Assembly: GCA_026545765.1 (NCBI GenBank)
Contig: CM048839.1
Span: 46,608,677-46,672,676 of the forward strand
Reading direction: 5' to 3'
Source of the DNA: Plantago major
Taxonomy: Eukaryota > Streptophyta > Magnoliopsida > Lamiales > Plantaginaceae
Length of the DNA: 64,000 nt
Below are positions 11,255-21,659 of the stretch, piece by piece. A model generated the notes under the pieces. It was not told where the DNA came from. It saw only the letters and a program-made list of their open reading frames with translations, and searched no databases. The stretch's first letter is position 1. Each line of letters opens with the position of its first letter. Position numbers and translations under genes: made by a program.

Positions 11255-12440
11255 ACCAGTAAATCCATTGAAACTACCGAACCCGGACGGGCTCACTTCT
11301 ATTTTCACTTGGGCACCGAGCGGGCTCGCTTCTATAAATTTAATATATTTAATTTGTTCCGGCATGCGGGCGGCGTTGCAATTAACTTTCATAGATCTAA
11401 CTTTTACAAAAAAAGAAGATGCGATAAAAATTACAAACTCAACCTAAGAATTAAATATATAGAAGTGAGTCCATTCGGTGCCCGAGTGGAAGTAGACTGC
11501 ACACCCCTATGTGCATTTTTTAGCATGTACGGTGTCGGACGGGCTCACTTCCATTCCACTTGGGCACCAGGCAGGATCGCACAAAAAATGAAATTAAAGT
11601 AATAAATCTATAGAAGTGAGCCCATTCAGTGCCCGAGTGGAAGTAAACTGTGCACCCCTATGTGCATTTTGAACATGTACGGGTCTGGACATGCTCACTT
11701 CTATTTCCACTTGGACACTGGACAGACTCGCTTCTATAAATTTAATATATTTAATTTGATCAGGCATGTGGATGGCGTTGCAATTTAACTCTTATAGACC
11801 TAACTTTTATAAAAAGAAGATGTGAAAAAATTTGTAAATGCCATATGCATAGCCCGATAAAAAAAAATCCTTTTATAAATCTAGAAGTTGTAATCTGTGC
11901 CATCGCTTTCTTTTTGTCATTTTTTAAATTTGCAGCATATATCATTTGTCCCCTTAAAAAAGCCCGACTGGAGACCCGCAAGCCCGACTCGATAGAGTAA
12001 AAAGAAAATCACGCCAAACAATAAAATTAAAGATTAAATATATAGAAGTGAGCTCGTGCGGTGCCCAAGTGGAAATAGACTGCACACCCCTATGTGCATT
12101 TGAGCATATATACAGTGCCCGATGGAAAAGGATTGCGTGCCCACTATGGAAATGGATTGCACGCCCCGAAAGCTACATTTTGAGTTTGCGGTTTTGTGGC
12201 GCGCAATCTAACCGTTATCAACCGACCAGCGAGCCCATTGAAACTAGCGAGCGGACGAGTTCCCTTCTATTTCCACTTGGACACCGAACGGGCTCCCTTA
12301 TATAAATTTAATATATTTAATTTGATCGGGCATGTGGGTGGTGTTGCACTTAACTTTCATATACCTAACTTTTATAAAAGGAAGGTGCGAAATTATAAGC
12401 GCGGGATACTGGACATTGCAAAAAATAAATAAACCCGAAT
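11255..12440. repeat. Degenerate tandem/inverted repeat block (GAAGTGAGCCC family)
   Basis: A unit comprising GAAGTGAGCCCATTCGGTGC, GACTGCACACCCCTATGTGC, GGGCTCACTTCTATTT and CTATAAATTTAATATATTTA recurs around 11280, 11463, 11612 and 12042. Within each unit the first phrase is the inverted complement of the third (TTGGGCACCGAGCGGGCTCG), so single strands could fold back. ORFs in this block (11309-11602, 12048-12305 and 12196-12432) merely read the repeat. Confidence 0.65.
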
Positions 12441-12475
12441 CTAAAAGGTAGTCATGTATCGGGTCCATAACCTAA

Positions 12476-12813
12476 CGTATTTGCCAATGCCGGTCCTCAA
12501 TAGCCCATAGGCTGGGTAAAAATAAAATTACACCGACAGTGGCCAACGCGGAATGGGCACATGACATGGGCAATTTTCTTTTATTTAAAAAAAGCAATAT
12601 CAATATATCTTCACAAAGCCTCGTGGGACGGCCTATATTTAATTTAAATATGATGAATATATTTTGCTAATAAAATCGATATGGGTACACGCGACATTGT
12701 TACACGACATGGGCCACTGGATCCGACAAGGCCTAATATAGGACGACAATTTTACTATGTAAGGTAGAACATAACAAACATGGTCCTATCGGGGCGCAAT
12801 TTGACATGGTAAA
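12476..12813. repeat. Left flank of the Tat insertion: pre-existing repeat unit
   Basis: CGTATTTGCCAATG, GGGTAAAAATAAAATTACA, CCGACAGTGGCCAACGCGG and GGGCAATTTTCTT occur here and again on the other side of the LTR element at 37413-37572. The insertion target, GTAAA followed by TATAAAATTGCACCGACACTGG, is itself another copy of this repeat. Confidence 0.7.
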
Positions 12814-13675
12814 TGTTGATACGGAAATATGTCAAATCCGTCATAAGACGCCTTTGGAACGAATCCTAAGGCGTCTCAAGCTGTCTAAAGGTCCGAGGCC
12901 TTAAGGTCCGACCCTCCTGAGTGTAACGATGAAATGGATCCCAAAGACAGTAGGTCCGACCCGAACCATGGTCTGAAGTCATGGGGTCCGACCCGCGCGA
13001 CGATTCAGACGTAAGTCCTTAACCTCATAAGGAACCAAGTGGACTGGCACCAAGAGAGAAAGTAGGGTCCGAGACAATCAAGGTCTGAACCACTATGCCT
13101 TGTGGTTTAGGAGAAGTGCTCTCAGACAGAATGACGACCCAGACCATGCCCTCGAACCTACAGTCTCGGACGAAGGTCCGAGACGGACCTCAGAAGTCTC
13201 TAATTTCTCTCGAAGAATGACTAAACTACCCTCGAAAGCCCAAAAGGGAAATGGGTTAAGTCTTCTTAATGGGCCATGGGCCTAATGGAGCATTGTTGGT
13301 GCAATCCGAGCCTTACACTTGGCACGATCTGGTAAAGTCCACCCCCTTTGGGGAATCTCTATATATATGGCACACATTCCCATAATAAAGGTAAGTCAAG
13401 CCATCTTTACGAACTAATCCCGAACACTATACAAAGTAGATCTTCAGTCTCTCTTAAGTGAAGTCTTTACCCGGTTTGACAATTAGCAAACCGGGTCTAC
13501 GGTCCTAACCCCCCCTCCAAAGTTACTTGTGCAGGTTCTTACCCATTAAGAGCTTTGGACCTTGGAGAGCTTTGGACCTTAGCTTTAGACCTTTACTTGG
13601 TACGAATTGGAGTGATTTGGACCTAGACGATTCAGGAAGAACTCACTAAGAGATTAGGGGACTTCACCCTCAACA
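12814..13675 (+). repeat. 5' LTR of the Tat element
   Basis: 862 bp, TG...CA ends. Differs from the 3' LTR mainly by scattered C/T transitions and by a short extra copy of GAGAGCTTTGGACCTT near 13565. Confidence 0.93.
13360..13389 (+). promoter_or_regulatory. LTR TATA box and polyadenylation signal
   Basis: TATATATA at 13360-13367 and AATAAA at 13384-13389, within CATAATAAAGG. The same pair lies in the 3' LTR at 36789-36796 and 36813-36818. Confidence 0.6.
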
Positions 13676-13678
13676 TTT

Positions 13679-13696
13679 TGGCGCCGTCTGTGGGAA
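13679..13696 (+). promoter_or_regulatory. Primer binding site of the Tat element
   Basis: TGGCGCCGTCTGTGGGAA lies 3 bp after the 5' LTR and has the TGG-start expected of a tRNA 3'-end complement. The tRNA species is not assigned here. Confidence 0.75.
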
Positions 13697-13728
13697 ATTT
13701 TACAAAAAGTTTCATAGCTCTATAAGCA

Positions 13729-15731
13729 ATGGCAAGACAGAGAAAGTCAGCAAGAACCACCACCACTGCAGTTGGGACTCCCGCTCCAAGGCCACGAGGT
13801 AGACCACCTGCAAGGAGGACGCGATTGGTAAGGATCACATCAAGGAATCAGGATGGGTACCCAAGTGACAGTCACACCGCCACCGCCTCCTCAGAGGAGG
13901 AAAGAATCGCCGATCTTCCAGTTAGGACTCAGGGACTGGGAGTAATGGTTCAAGGAAGGGAAGGACATGTTTCTCCGTCAGAAACACATGGTCCTCCACC
14001 TGGAAGGAACTTCACTCTCCCGGATGGCCAGATCGTTCGTCCGAGTGAGTTTGGGATGAATGAGAATCAGTTCGGCCTTTTGCTCACTACTATTCAAGGT
14101 TGTTTTGGATCTAACAACATCCAACCTACTCCACCATTGGCAGCTCCAAGGCAGACTGAACCTGCTCAATCAAGGAATGAGCATCGCCATGTCTTGGAAA
14201 GGATAGGAGAACAAGGTCGACAAGATGACCTGCTCAACCTTATCAAGATGAGAGCTACTGCATCTCAAGAACACTGTGAGAGGAGCCCAGTGAGACCTAG
14301 GATGGATGAGGCTGGAGCCAGCCGCCATGCTGCTCTCCAAACCAGGCCAAGAGATCAAGTAGCAGAAAGTATCGCATTAGTCCAAGTCGATGACCTTCCT
14401 GCTAATGTGGCCATCAACCCTAGAACCGGCGAGAGTCTCACCGCCGAACAAATCTATATTCAACAAAAGGCTTTGGAAACCCAGATTGCTAGCTTGGGCA
14501 AGGTGGCCAAGCACATGAGAAGGTAATGATGAGAGCTCTGAACCCTTTGTGTGATACAATCAGAAGAGAGAGGAAGCGTCCTGATTGCGTCATCCCAGAC
14601 CTTGAGCGCTACCACGGGGACACTTGCCCTATCGCACATCTCACTAGGTACGAAAGTAAGATGGACACCAATGGGTTGAATGACAATATGAAAGCGCTCA
14701 ACTTCTCGTCCACTCTCTTCGGAGAAGCGATGGATTGGTGGACCACTTTGCCCGATGGATCGATCAAGTCCTATGAGGATGTGGTCTCTCTCTTTTTGAA
14801 GAGATTCCAGAAGGCAAAAAAGAGGAAAAGGCCAGTGGAGCACTTGGCTGGAATCATCCAAAGGGACAATGAGGATCTTAGGACCTTCTTAGAGCGGTTT
14901 AATGCTGAAGTACGTCAAGTTGAGTCTCACGGTATCAAAGAACGGGTCCGATATTTGTACATCAATACCTACAATGACGAACTCAGGAAGAAACTCTCCA
15001 ATGAAGAAATTCCAAATGAAAAATACTTAGAAGATATATGTGAGGGAGTCTTGTACGGTGAGGAATATAGAAGGAACATTCCAGTAAGAGCCGGGACTAA
15101 GAAGGGAAAGGAGCCCATGAAACTGGAGTCCACGACTCGTCCTAAAAACTTTGAACAAAAGAAGGACTTCAGAGATAAAAGGGAATTCCGTAGGGAGAGA
15201 ACCCCTCCCAGGAGGTATGCGGAATACACCCGCCTCAATAGGCCAAGATCCGACATCTTGGCATCTATTGTTGAAAAGAATGTGGATGTTCAATGGCCCA
15301 AGCCAGCGAGGAGTAGTAAAAGAGGCAAGGCATCCAAAAAATATTGTCGATTCCATAAATACAAAGGCCATTCCACAGAAGACTGCGTCCAGTTAAAAAC
15401 TGAAATCGAAGGTTTGATAAGGAGTGGCAAGCTGAAAGAGGTAATTGATGAAGATGAACCTTCTCGCCACCAAAGGAATGAAAGAAGAAGAGTAGAGAGT
15501 GATCAAGAGGCTACGACAGGATACTTACCACCGCCTCCCACGGGGACCCCTCCCCAACAAGCCCGCAACTACGACAATTACTCCAGAAACTTAGAAACAG
15601 AGAACCTTCCGTATAGTGGAGTTATCAACACCATAGTAGGAGGGCCAAGTGGAGGAGACAGTCGTAATGCCAGAGAAAGAACTGCCCAGCACTTGAGGAA
15701 CAACGACAAAGCCTACGCTCACCTGCCTTAA
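13729..15731 (+). pseudogene. gag: Tat element gag, frameshifted
   Basis: First frame 13729-14526 (265 codons, MARQRKSARTTTTAVGTPAP onward, basic and Pro-rich) ends in TAA just where a second frame, 14526-15731 (401 codons), begins. The second frame has the retrotransposon gag core (GEAMDWWTTLPDGSI, FLKRFQKAKKRKRPVEHL) and a zinc-binding-like CRFHKYKGHSTEDCVQLK near residues 272-289. The reading frame shifts by one base between the two parts, and another frame change separates gag from protease. The product would be the particle-forming polyprotein. The long N-terminal basic region before the gag core is typical of this clade as far as I recall. Confidence 0.85.
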
Positions 15732-15742
15732 GGGGTTCAAAC

Positions 15743-16532
15743 TTGATCTCTTTTGATGACAGTGAGATACTTCCCCCAACGTCTGGAGGAGGAGATCTCA
15801 GAGATCCGAACATCCCTCTAGTGATCTTCCTGGTCATTGCCACTTACAAAGTTAACAAGGTGCTAGTTGATACTGGAAGCTCTTCTAACATCATCTCCAA
15901 GAGAACAGTGGATCGGATGAATTTGGGAAGGATCGAATATAGGAGAGTCCATACTTCGCTAGTGGGATTCGGAGGTTCTACAATCCATCCCATTGGAAGT
16001 ATCTCTCTACAAGTTTCCATGGGGACTTTCCCGACAAGAGTGACTCAGACAATTCTCTTCGTGGTTGTGGATAGTGTCTTTGATTACAATGTTATCCTAG
16101 GACGACCAGGCCTCAATCAATTCAAAGCCATTGCTTCTCCACTACATAATAGAGTCAAATTTCCTACTCCATATGGGGTTGGAGAAGAAACAAGAAATAT
16201 TAGGGAAGCTTGGGAATGCTACATCATGTCAACCCGAAATGCCTCAGCCCCTGTTCTTGCGGTTGCTGACAGGCACGGTTCACTCCCGCCTGCACCTCCT
16301 ACACCTCCCAAGGAGGAAATAGGAGCTGGAGTGCTCAAAGAGAAATTTCCTAAAGCTGCAAGGATTGAACCTCACGAGACCCTAAAAGAGATCCAATTGA
16401 TAGAGGAAAGTCCCGAAAAGAAGACTAGGATTGGGACAGAGATGAGCATTGAGGTCGAGATGAAACTCATCGCTTGCTTGAAAAACAATGGTGATATCTT
16501 TGCTTGGAGCACTGATGATCTTAAGGGGATAG
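15743..16532 (+). pseudogene. Tat element aspartic protease and start of pol, cut by the inner LTR element
   Basis: The frame carries the retropepsin active site LVDTGSSSNI (DTG at about 15869-15877), then VILGRPGLNQFKAI, the usual ILGRPW-like second strand. After about residue 230 it enters the linker to reverse transcriptase (IACLKNNGDIFAWSTDDLKG). At 16528-16532 (GATAG, the duplication) the inner element begins, and codons after that belong to its LTR. The linker resumes at 26365 in the continuation DPRIAVHRLN. The first codon shown is TTG rather than ATG, consistent with a polyprotein internal segment. Confidence 0.85.
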
Positions 16533-18126
16533 TGTTAGGAATATATGTTTATATTTTGATCGCAATCTAATGACTTATCTTAGCTCAGAAAGGTGGTTAG
16601 TACTCTTGGTTCACTTGAACACTGTAAAAGAGGAAAATCACTAAGTATGATAGTCTAGAAAATCTTGTATAGGATGTTAGGTCTCTGAATGTAATTTTTT
16701 ATATCTTTGATGAAGACCAAGAAGAAGGCATCCAGCAGGAGAGTTCAACATTTTTTGAAGTTTTGAAGATTGCACAAGATTGCTGAAGACAAAGGGCATC
16801 AGATACTTATGTCCAGATATCTTGAATAAACAAGTGTTTTTCAATAGACAAGTTTTGCAAAAGATATCTGAGAACACAAGGTTTCTGAACGAGGAAAAGT
16901 GTCCACAGATATCTACACTCAGATACCTTAGATAAAAACTATGTTTCTGGGAAACAATGTTGTAACAAGTATCTGGAGATGTGAAGGTCTCTGGAAAGGG
17001 ACGTGCAATGCTTCAAAAAGCATGCATAGTTCCGTTGGCACTACAGGACAAAAATAGTACAATGCAATAAATGCACAGACAGAGACATCTGAACAAAAGA
17101 GGAAATCTCTGAAAAGAGAGAACGTCTTTTGCGGTACTATTTACAGATATCAACAGTTTGAATTTCATTAAGCCTAACGGATACTATTCAAACGGCATGA
17201 TTTTCAACTATAAATATCAACACTTAGAATACTTGAAAGACACACCTTAACTTACACTGGATACACAACAAGAACACTATCTTTCAAACTCTCAAGCATA
17301 TTACTTACCTTCAATCTTTCTGTTGCGACCAAAGCTCTTGATTCTAACTAGCACAAAAGTTCTAAGTATCCTGATCCTTAACAAGCATTGTTTTCTGTGA
17401 AGGAGTTGAATTAAGATTTCATATCTGAGATTCATTCTCTTGAACACTTATCATAAACTTGGGTCAGTAAAGAACAATATACCATACATTGAAAAGTGTA
17501 TTGAGTATACTTGATTCATAGAGCTATCTACATAACTGAATAAGTTATTAAAGAAGCTCACCTGAAAAACTACCTTAACCAACACCTTAAACGGCGTGGA
17601 GTACTTAGTTTGGGAAACTAAGGAATAACTCCAAGGTTACTGAGCATAGGAAGTACTTAGTTTGGGAAACTAAGGAATAGCTCAAAAGGTTTCTGAGTAC
17701 AGGAAGTACTTGGCTGAGAAAGCCAGGGAATAACTCAGGGGGAACACTTGGTTGGGAACCTAGTGTATTTAGGAATCGAGTGAAGATATTTGTAAGGTTA
17801 ATTCATTTATCTGTCTTAGTGGATTCTAGGTCTGAGAAAGGCCGAAGTGGATTAGTTGAAGGATTACGCCACCTTCAGATACCACTATAAAGACTTGTGT
17901 TATTTACCTTCTCCAATTTATTACTTGCTTTATTTACTTTGCTAAGTATTTACACATATCTTGCTGAGCACGTGCACTTATTACAAAAAGTCTTCCGCTC
18001 TCTGAAATTAAGTATCAGATATCTTCACAAATATCTGAGAAATTGTGTTTATCAACAAAAGTTTGAAAAAGACTATTCACCCCCCCCCCCCCCTAGTCTT
18101 TTACTTTGCCGTTATCTGGACCAACA
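16533..18126 (+). repeat. 5' LTR of the nested element
   Basis: 1594 bp. Contains many copies of the palindromic AGATATCT/CAGATATCTGAG motif and a small internal direct repeat of GTACTTAGTTTGGGAAACTA (around 17600 and 17650) followed by a variant at about 17705. Near the 3' end is a 14-C run (18080-18093) that the 3' LTR lacks. Confidence 0.92.
17209..17216 (+). promoter_or_regulatory. TATA box in the nested 5' LTR
   Basis: TATAAATA, in CAACTATAAATATCAAC. The same box occurs in the 3' LTR at 25451-25458. Confidence 0.55.
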
Positions 18127-18128
18127 AG

Positions 18129-18140
18129 TGGTATCAGAGC
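18129..18140 (+). promoter_or_regulatory. Primer binding site, tRNA-iMet type
   Basis: TGGTATCAGAGC lies 2 bp downstream of the 5' LTR. It is the standard complement of the plant initiator-methionine tRNA 3' end used by Copia and many gypsy elements. Confidence 0.9.
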
Positions 18141-18244
18141 AGGAGGTTCCCAAGCCTTCTGCACTGAACCTAGATGCCAGATAAGTGCCCACTAACTGCT
18201 TTTCACCTACACTTGATTTTTCTGTTTAGTGTGTTTGTTGCAGG

Positions 18245-18574
18245 ATGTCTTTAAGTGACGCTCCAATTCTCAAGCCAGAGAATTATGAGAAATGGAAGAA
18301 CAACATGTTGCTCCACCTAGAAGCCATCAGTGATGAAATGATCGAAGTAATAAAGAATGGTCCCATAGTCATTCAACAACTCAAGCAGGTCATGGAGGTT
18401 ACTAATGGTAGAGATAGAGTTCCCACTGATGAAGAACCAAGTGGTGGTTCCTCACAAACAGGTGCTTCAACCAGTGGAAGACCTACTGGTCAAGTTATTT
18501 ATGAGCCAAAAGATAGACTCAGATACAAAAATTGTCCCTTAGTCACACAGAAGAAATGTGATTCAGATAGCTAA
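18245..18574 (+). pseudogene. Gag N-terminal remnant of the nested element
   Basis: 109 codons starting MSLSDAPILKPENYEKWKNN. The LKPENYEKWKNNMLLHLEA phrase resembles the N-terminus of Copia-type Gag (the DUF4219/UBN2 pattern, LxGxNYxxWxxxM). It stops after CDSDS with no zinc knuckle and no following protease, so it is a truncated gag that retains the packaging region near the PBS. Confidence 0.6.
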
Positions 18575-19063
18575 TCGTCAAAATTCATTAATTGGGCACA
18601 ATTAATTGGGCACAATCACATGGGCTGATTGTGATCCTTGCTGAAAAAGCAATCCCAACCATTGATGAAATAGGCATTCCATTTTAAAGGCCGAGATTAA
18701 TTCTCTGTAAAATAGTGGACTGTAAAAACTAAGACGTGGCCCACTAAGCATTTAATGCAAACCGAATTTTACCCACGCCTTACTGCACATACACAAATAC
18801 AAATGCACAAAATTAATTTGTGTATTTTTGTCTGTTGGAATTACACTGCTATATATATATATATATATATATAGGATTTTGGCAAAAGAAATCACTTTCG
18901 CCTAATCCCACATTTGCACTTGCACAAAAACTGCAAAATTCTCTCAAATCTCTCTGCAATTTTCTCTGCAACTACTGATTTTCTCTTAGTTTTTCTGCAA
19001 AGAATCACTAATCTCCTACTTTAATCTCTTCCAGTTTTTTCAAAAACTTCATTATTTAAAGAG
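18575..19063 (+). other. Non-coding leader inside the nested element
   Basis: No coding character. It has an (AT)n run at about 18850-18873 followed by CT- and T-rich sequence up to the ATG at 19064. The AT run could act as a TATA region for the downstream gene. A direct repeat ATTAATTGGGCACAAT occurs at about 18590-18615. Confidence 0.45.
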
Positions 19064-20868
19064 ATGGCTCTGAAACGTGCTTCTTCTCAGAAATCCCAAG
19101 CTACTACATCTGGTACTGCTGAAAAGCAAGCACCAGTGATGGTTATAACAAACAATCGGTTGATTGGAGAGTTCAATCCTGATCATTGGACTTCAAATCA
19201 CAGGATGATTTGGGGTGGTGCCATGATTGAGGAATACCTGGTAGCTGCAATAGAAAACTGATCGATGTAAAGCTGGTACTTGATATGCTTGAAAAGGCAC
19301 AAATCAATGGCTTTCTATCTGCTCTTCCCAGTGGAGTTTCTTCACTGGATGTCCTGGAGTTTTACAATAACTCCACGATTATCTCCAAAGTCTCTGAAGG
19401 CACTGAGACAGTGTCTATCAAGACCAAAGTCCAAGGACAAGAAATCCTGTTGGATGAAACAGCTTTCTGTGAGCTGTTTGAACTTCAAAATCTTGGAAAG
19501 GATTTTGAAATTGACACCAAGGATGAAGATCTCCTTGAAGGTGTGAAGCAACTATACAGTGATGTGTGTGATCTTGACAAGCCAGACACACCCATCGACT
19601 TTAAGCTTGCTGACATAAGGACCAGACATCTGTTGGTCCACTGGGATGTGTTGGCATGTATCCTTCACAGATGCTTTGATGGTCTACAAGGAGGTGCTGA
19701 CCAGATAAGCCAAGAACGCTGGATGATGATGTTCTTGTTGAATCAACAAGATAAAAGGCTGGAAAACCCTTTCAATTGGGGGAAGTACGCCTTCATGAAA
19801 TTTGTGAAGAAGATACAAGGCTTTGAGCCTAAAATCGTTAAGGACCTTGTTGAGACAAAAGCCACAGTAAGCTATGGACTGAAGATTTGCTACTTACTGG
19901 AGTGCCTTGGCATTGAGCTCAGAGAGACGGCAGACATTGCCAATAGTAACCTACTCTATAAATATGAGTATACAAATATGATGATAAAGGTTACTGCATC
20001 TCAGAAAGGTTCCAAGAAACGAAAGACTGGTGAGGTATCTGAAGGTTCCATTGCGGCCAAAAGGCCCAGAACTTCACAAAAGAAGTCTGCTGGCAAATCA
20101 GAAGGCATACACATTATGGATGTCGACTCTCAGATACCTGCCGCCACTGCAGATGAACTCATCAATGCTGCAGAGTGCCTTGCTGATAAACTTATCAATA
20201 CTAATAAAAGCAGTGAGAAACTTCAAACTCTCTCTGCAAAAGCAGCAGGGATTGTTGATAACTCCGTTCCAGATTTCGATGATGAATCAGACGAGGAGGA
20301 GATCCCAGCCCTCAAGGTTACTGAAAAAGTAACCAAGGCCAAGGGAAAGAGGACCAAAAGGTCCAAGGTTGCTGAGAAAGCAACTCGCTCAAAGGTTGCT
20401 AAGCAAGCACCTATAGCAAAGGTTGTTGGTGCCAACACACCATCAGGGAAAGTCACGTATAAACAACTTCAAGAGGCCTTGATGAGTGGTGACCTAGTGT
20501 TGGTAGACGCTGATGTCAACACCACACTTAAAAATCTGGAAGAGCTCTCAAATGCTCAAATTTTTGCTTCTAGACAACCACAACAGCCACAAGTGGTTGA
20601 TGAAATGGTTAATGAACTCCATTTCGACATACCAGCAATGCAATATGCTGAAGAAAATCCTGCAAATGAGCAGGTTCCCTAACTCCTAGAGAGGGATTAA
20701 ACTGAGACGTCTGCTCAGAATGATCAACCAGGGGAGGCAACTGAGTTGCACACTCAGGATAGGTCCGAAGTACCTGAAACTTCAAACAAAGACGCTGAAA
20801 CGGAACAACAAGACCAAAGCATAGAAGGGTCACAAGTTCTAGAGACCAATCAGCCTGACACTGCTCAG
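19064..20868 (+). pseudogene. Unknown gene of the nested LTR element, long first exon
   Basis: Starts MALKRASSQKSQATTSGTAE. A one-base shift near 19250 moves to the frame of 19285-20682. The protein contains a globular part (LLDETAFCELFELQNLG, DIRTRHLLVHWDVLACILHR, NPFNWGKYAFMKFVKKIQGF) and then a long Lys/Ser-rich tail (SQKGSKKRKTGE, KRPRTSQKKSAGKS, KVTKAKGKRTKRSK) that could be a nuclear-localising region. TAA stops at 20680 and near 20698 interrupt the frame, but coding character continues to a splice donor at 20869 (CTCAG|GTAGCT). I do not recognise the family. Its position between PBS and 3' LTR without any pol suggests an env-like extra ORF or a captured host gene. Confidence 0.6.
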
Positions 20869-21659
20869 GTAGCTGAATGGTTTAACTCTTTACTTGTGAT
20901 ATTTTGTGTTTATTAATCTTGTTATTTAATAAAATTTCTTTGTTACAGGCTGAATTAGAAACACAAGAACAAGAGGAAGCTGGAAAGCTTGCCTCAGAGA
21001 CTGAGAAAGAGGCTACCACAACCTCACCTCTTGAGGAATCTAAGCCTGTGCCACAGGTGATAAAGAGTTCCTTAAGATATTACTTTTCAGTTATATGTTA
21101 ATATACTTAACTAATTAAGTGGATGTTTCTAATAGGCTCCAACTGAGAAAGAAGAAGATAAGGCAAAAATGCCAGAAAAGGACCCAGAAACCGTCAAGGT
21201 TTCTGAAGAAATGTCATTGAGCCTTCTACTGTGAAGGTATATAAAACTCAGTGATAAACATTCTTCATCATGGGTTAATATAAATTCTTCTCTAATTACT
21301 CAATACTTTCTACTTACAGACTCATTCAGAAGTAGAAGTGCAAGGGGAAAGAGTTGCGACATCCCCTGCACCCATGGAAATTGATGAAGCCGCCAAGGCA
21401 ACATCACCATAAAGAACACCAGAAACTGAGAAAGTTTCTGAGAAAAATGATTATGTGCCTCCTGTTAAGGAAGTTCAAGTAGAAAGAAAGGTTGACTCCC
21501 AAGTCTCCACCTCACAACAAGATATCTGAGGCACCCCCTGCCTCAGTAGTACAAGTCTATGAGCCTGATGTACTCATTCAGGTAACCCAGAAACCTAACT
21601 ACACTAGTACTCAGATATCTGCACAAGTTTTGAATCTAACTCAAAACTCTTTCTTTCAG
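20869..21659 (+). other. Array of short exons and ~80-nt introns in the unknown gene
   Basis: Four intron-like intervals with canonical ends: 20869-20948 (80 nt, ends TTACAG), 21057-21135 (79 nt, ends TAATAG), 21237-21319 (83 nt, ends TTACAG), 21582-21659 (78 nt, ends TTTCAG). The exons between them (20949-21056, 21136-21236, 21320-21581) are rich in Glu, Lys, Thr and Pro; three of the four exons that follow an intron start with GCT, and the first is exactly 108 nt, keeping phase 0. The second has lost about one base and the third holds stops. Intron sequence is T/A-rich as in plants. Their similarity in size and phase suggests successive duplication of one exon-intron unit. Confidence 0.6.

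Noticed and set aside
14969-15371. Minus-strand ORFs of 95-114 codons
   Set aside because: Shadows of the gag frame.
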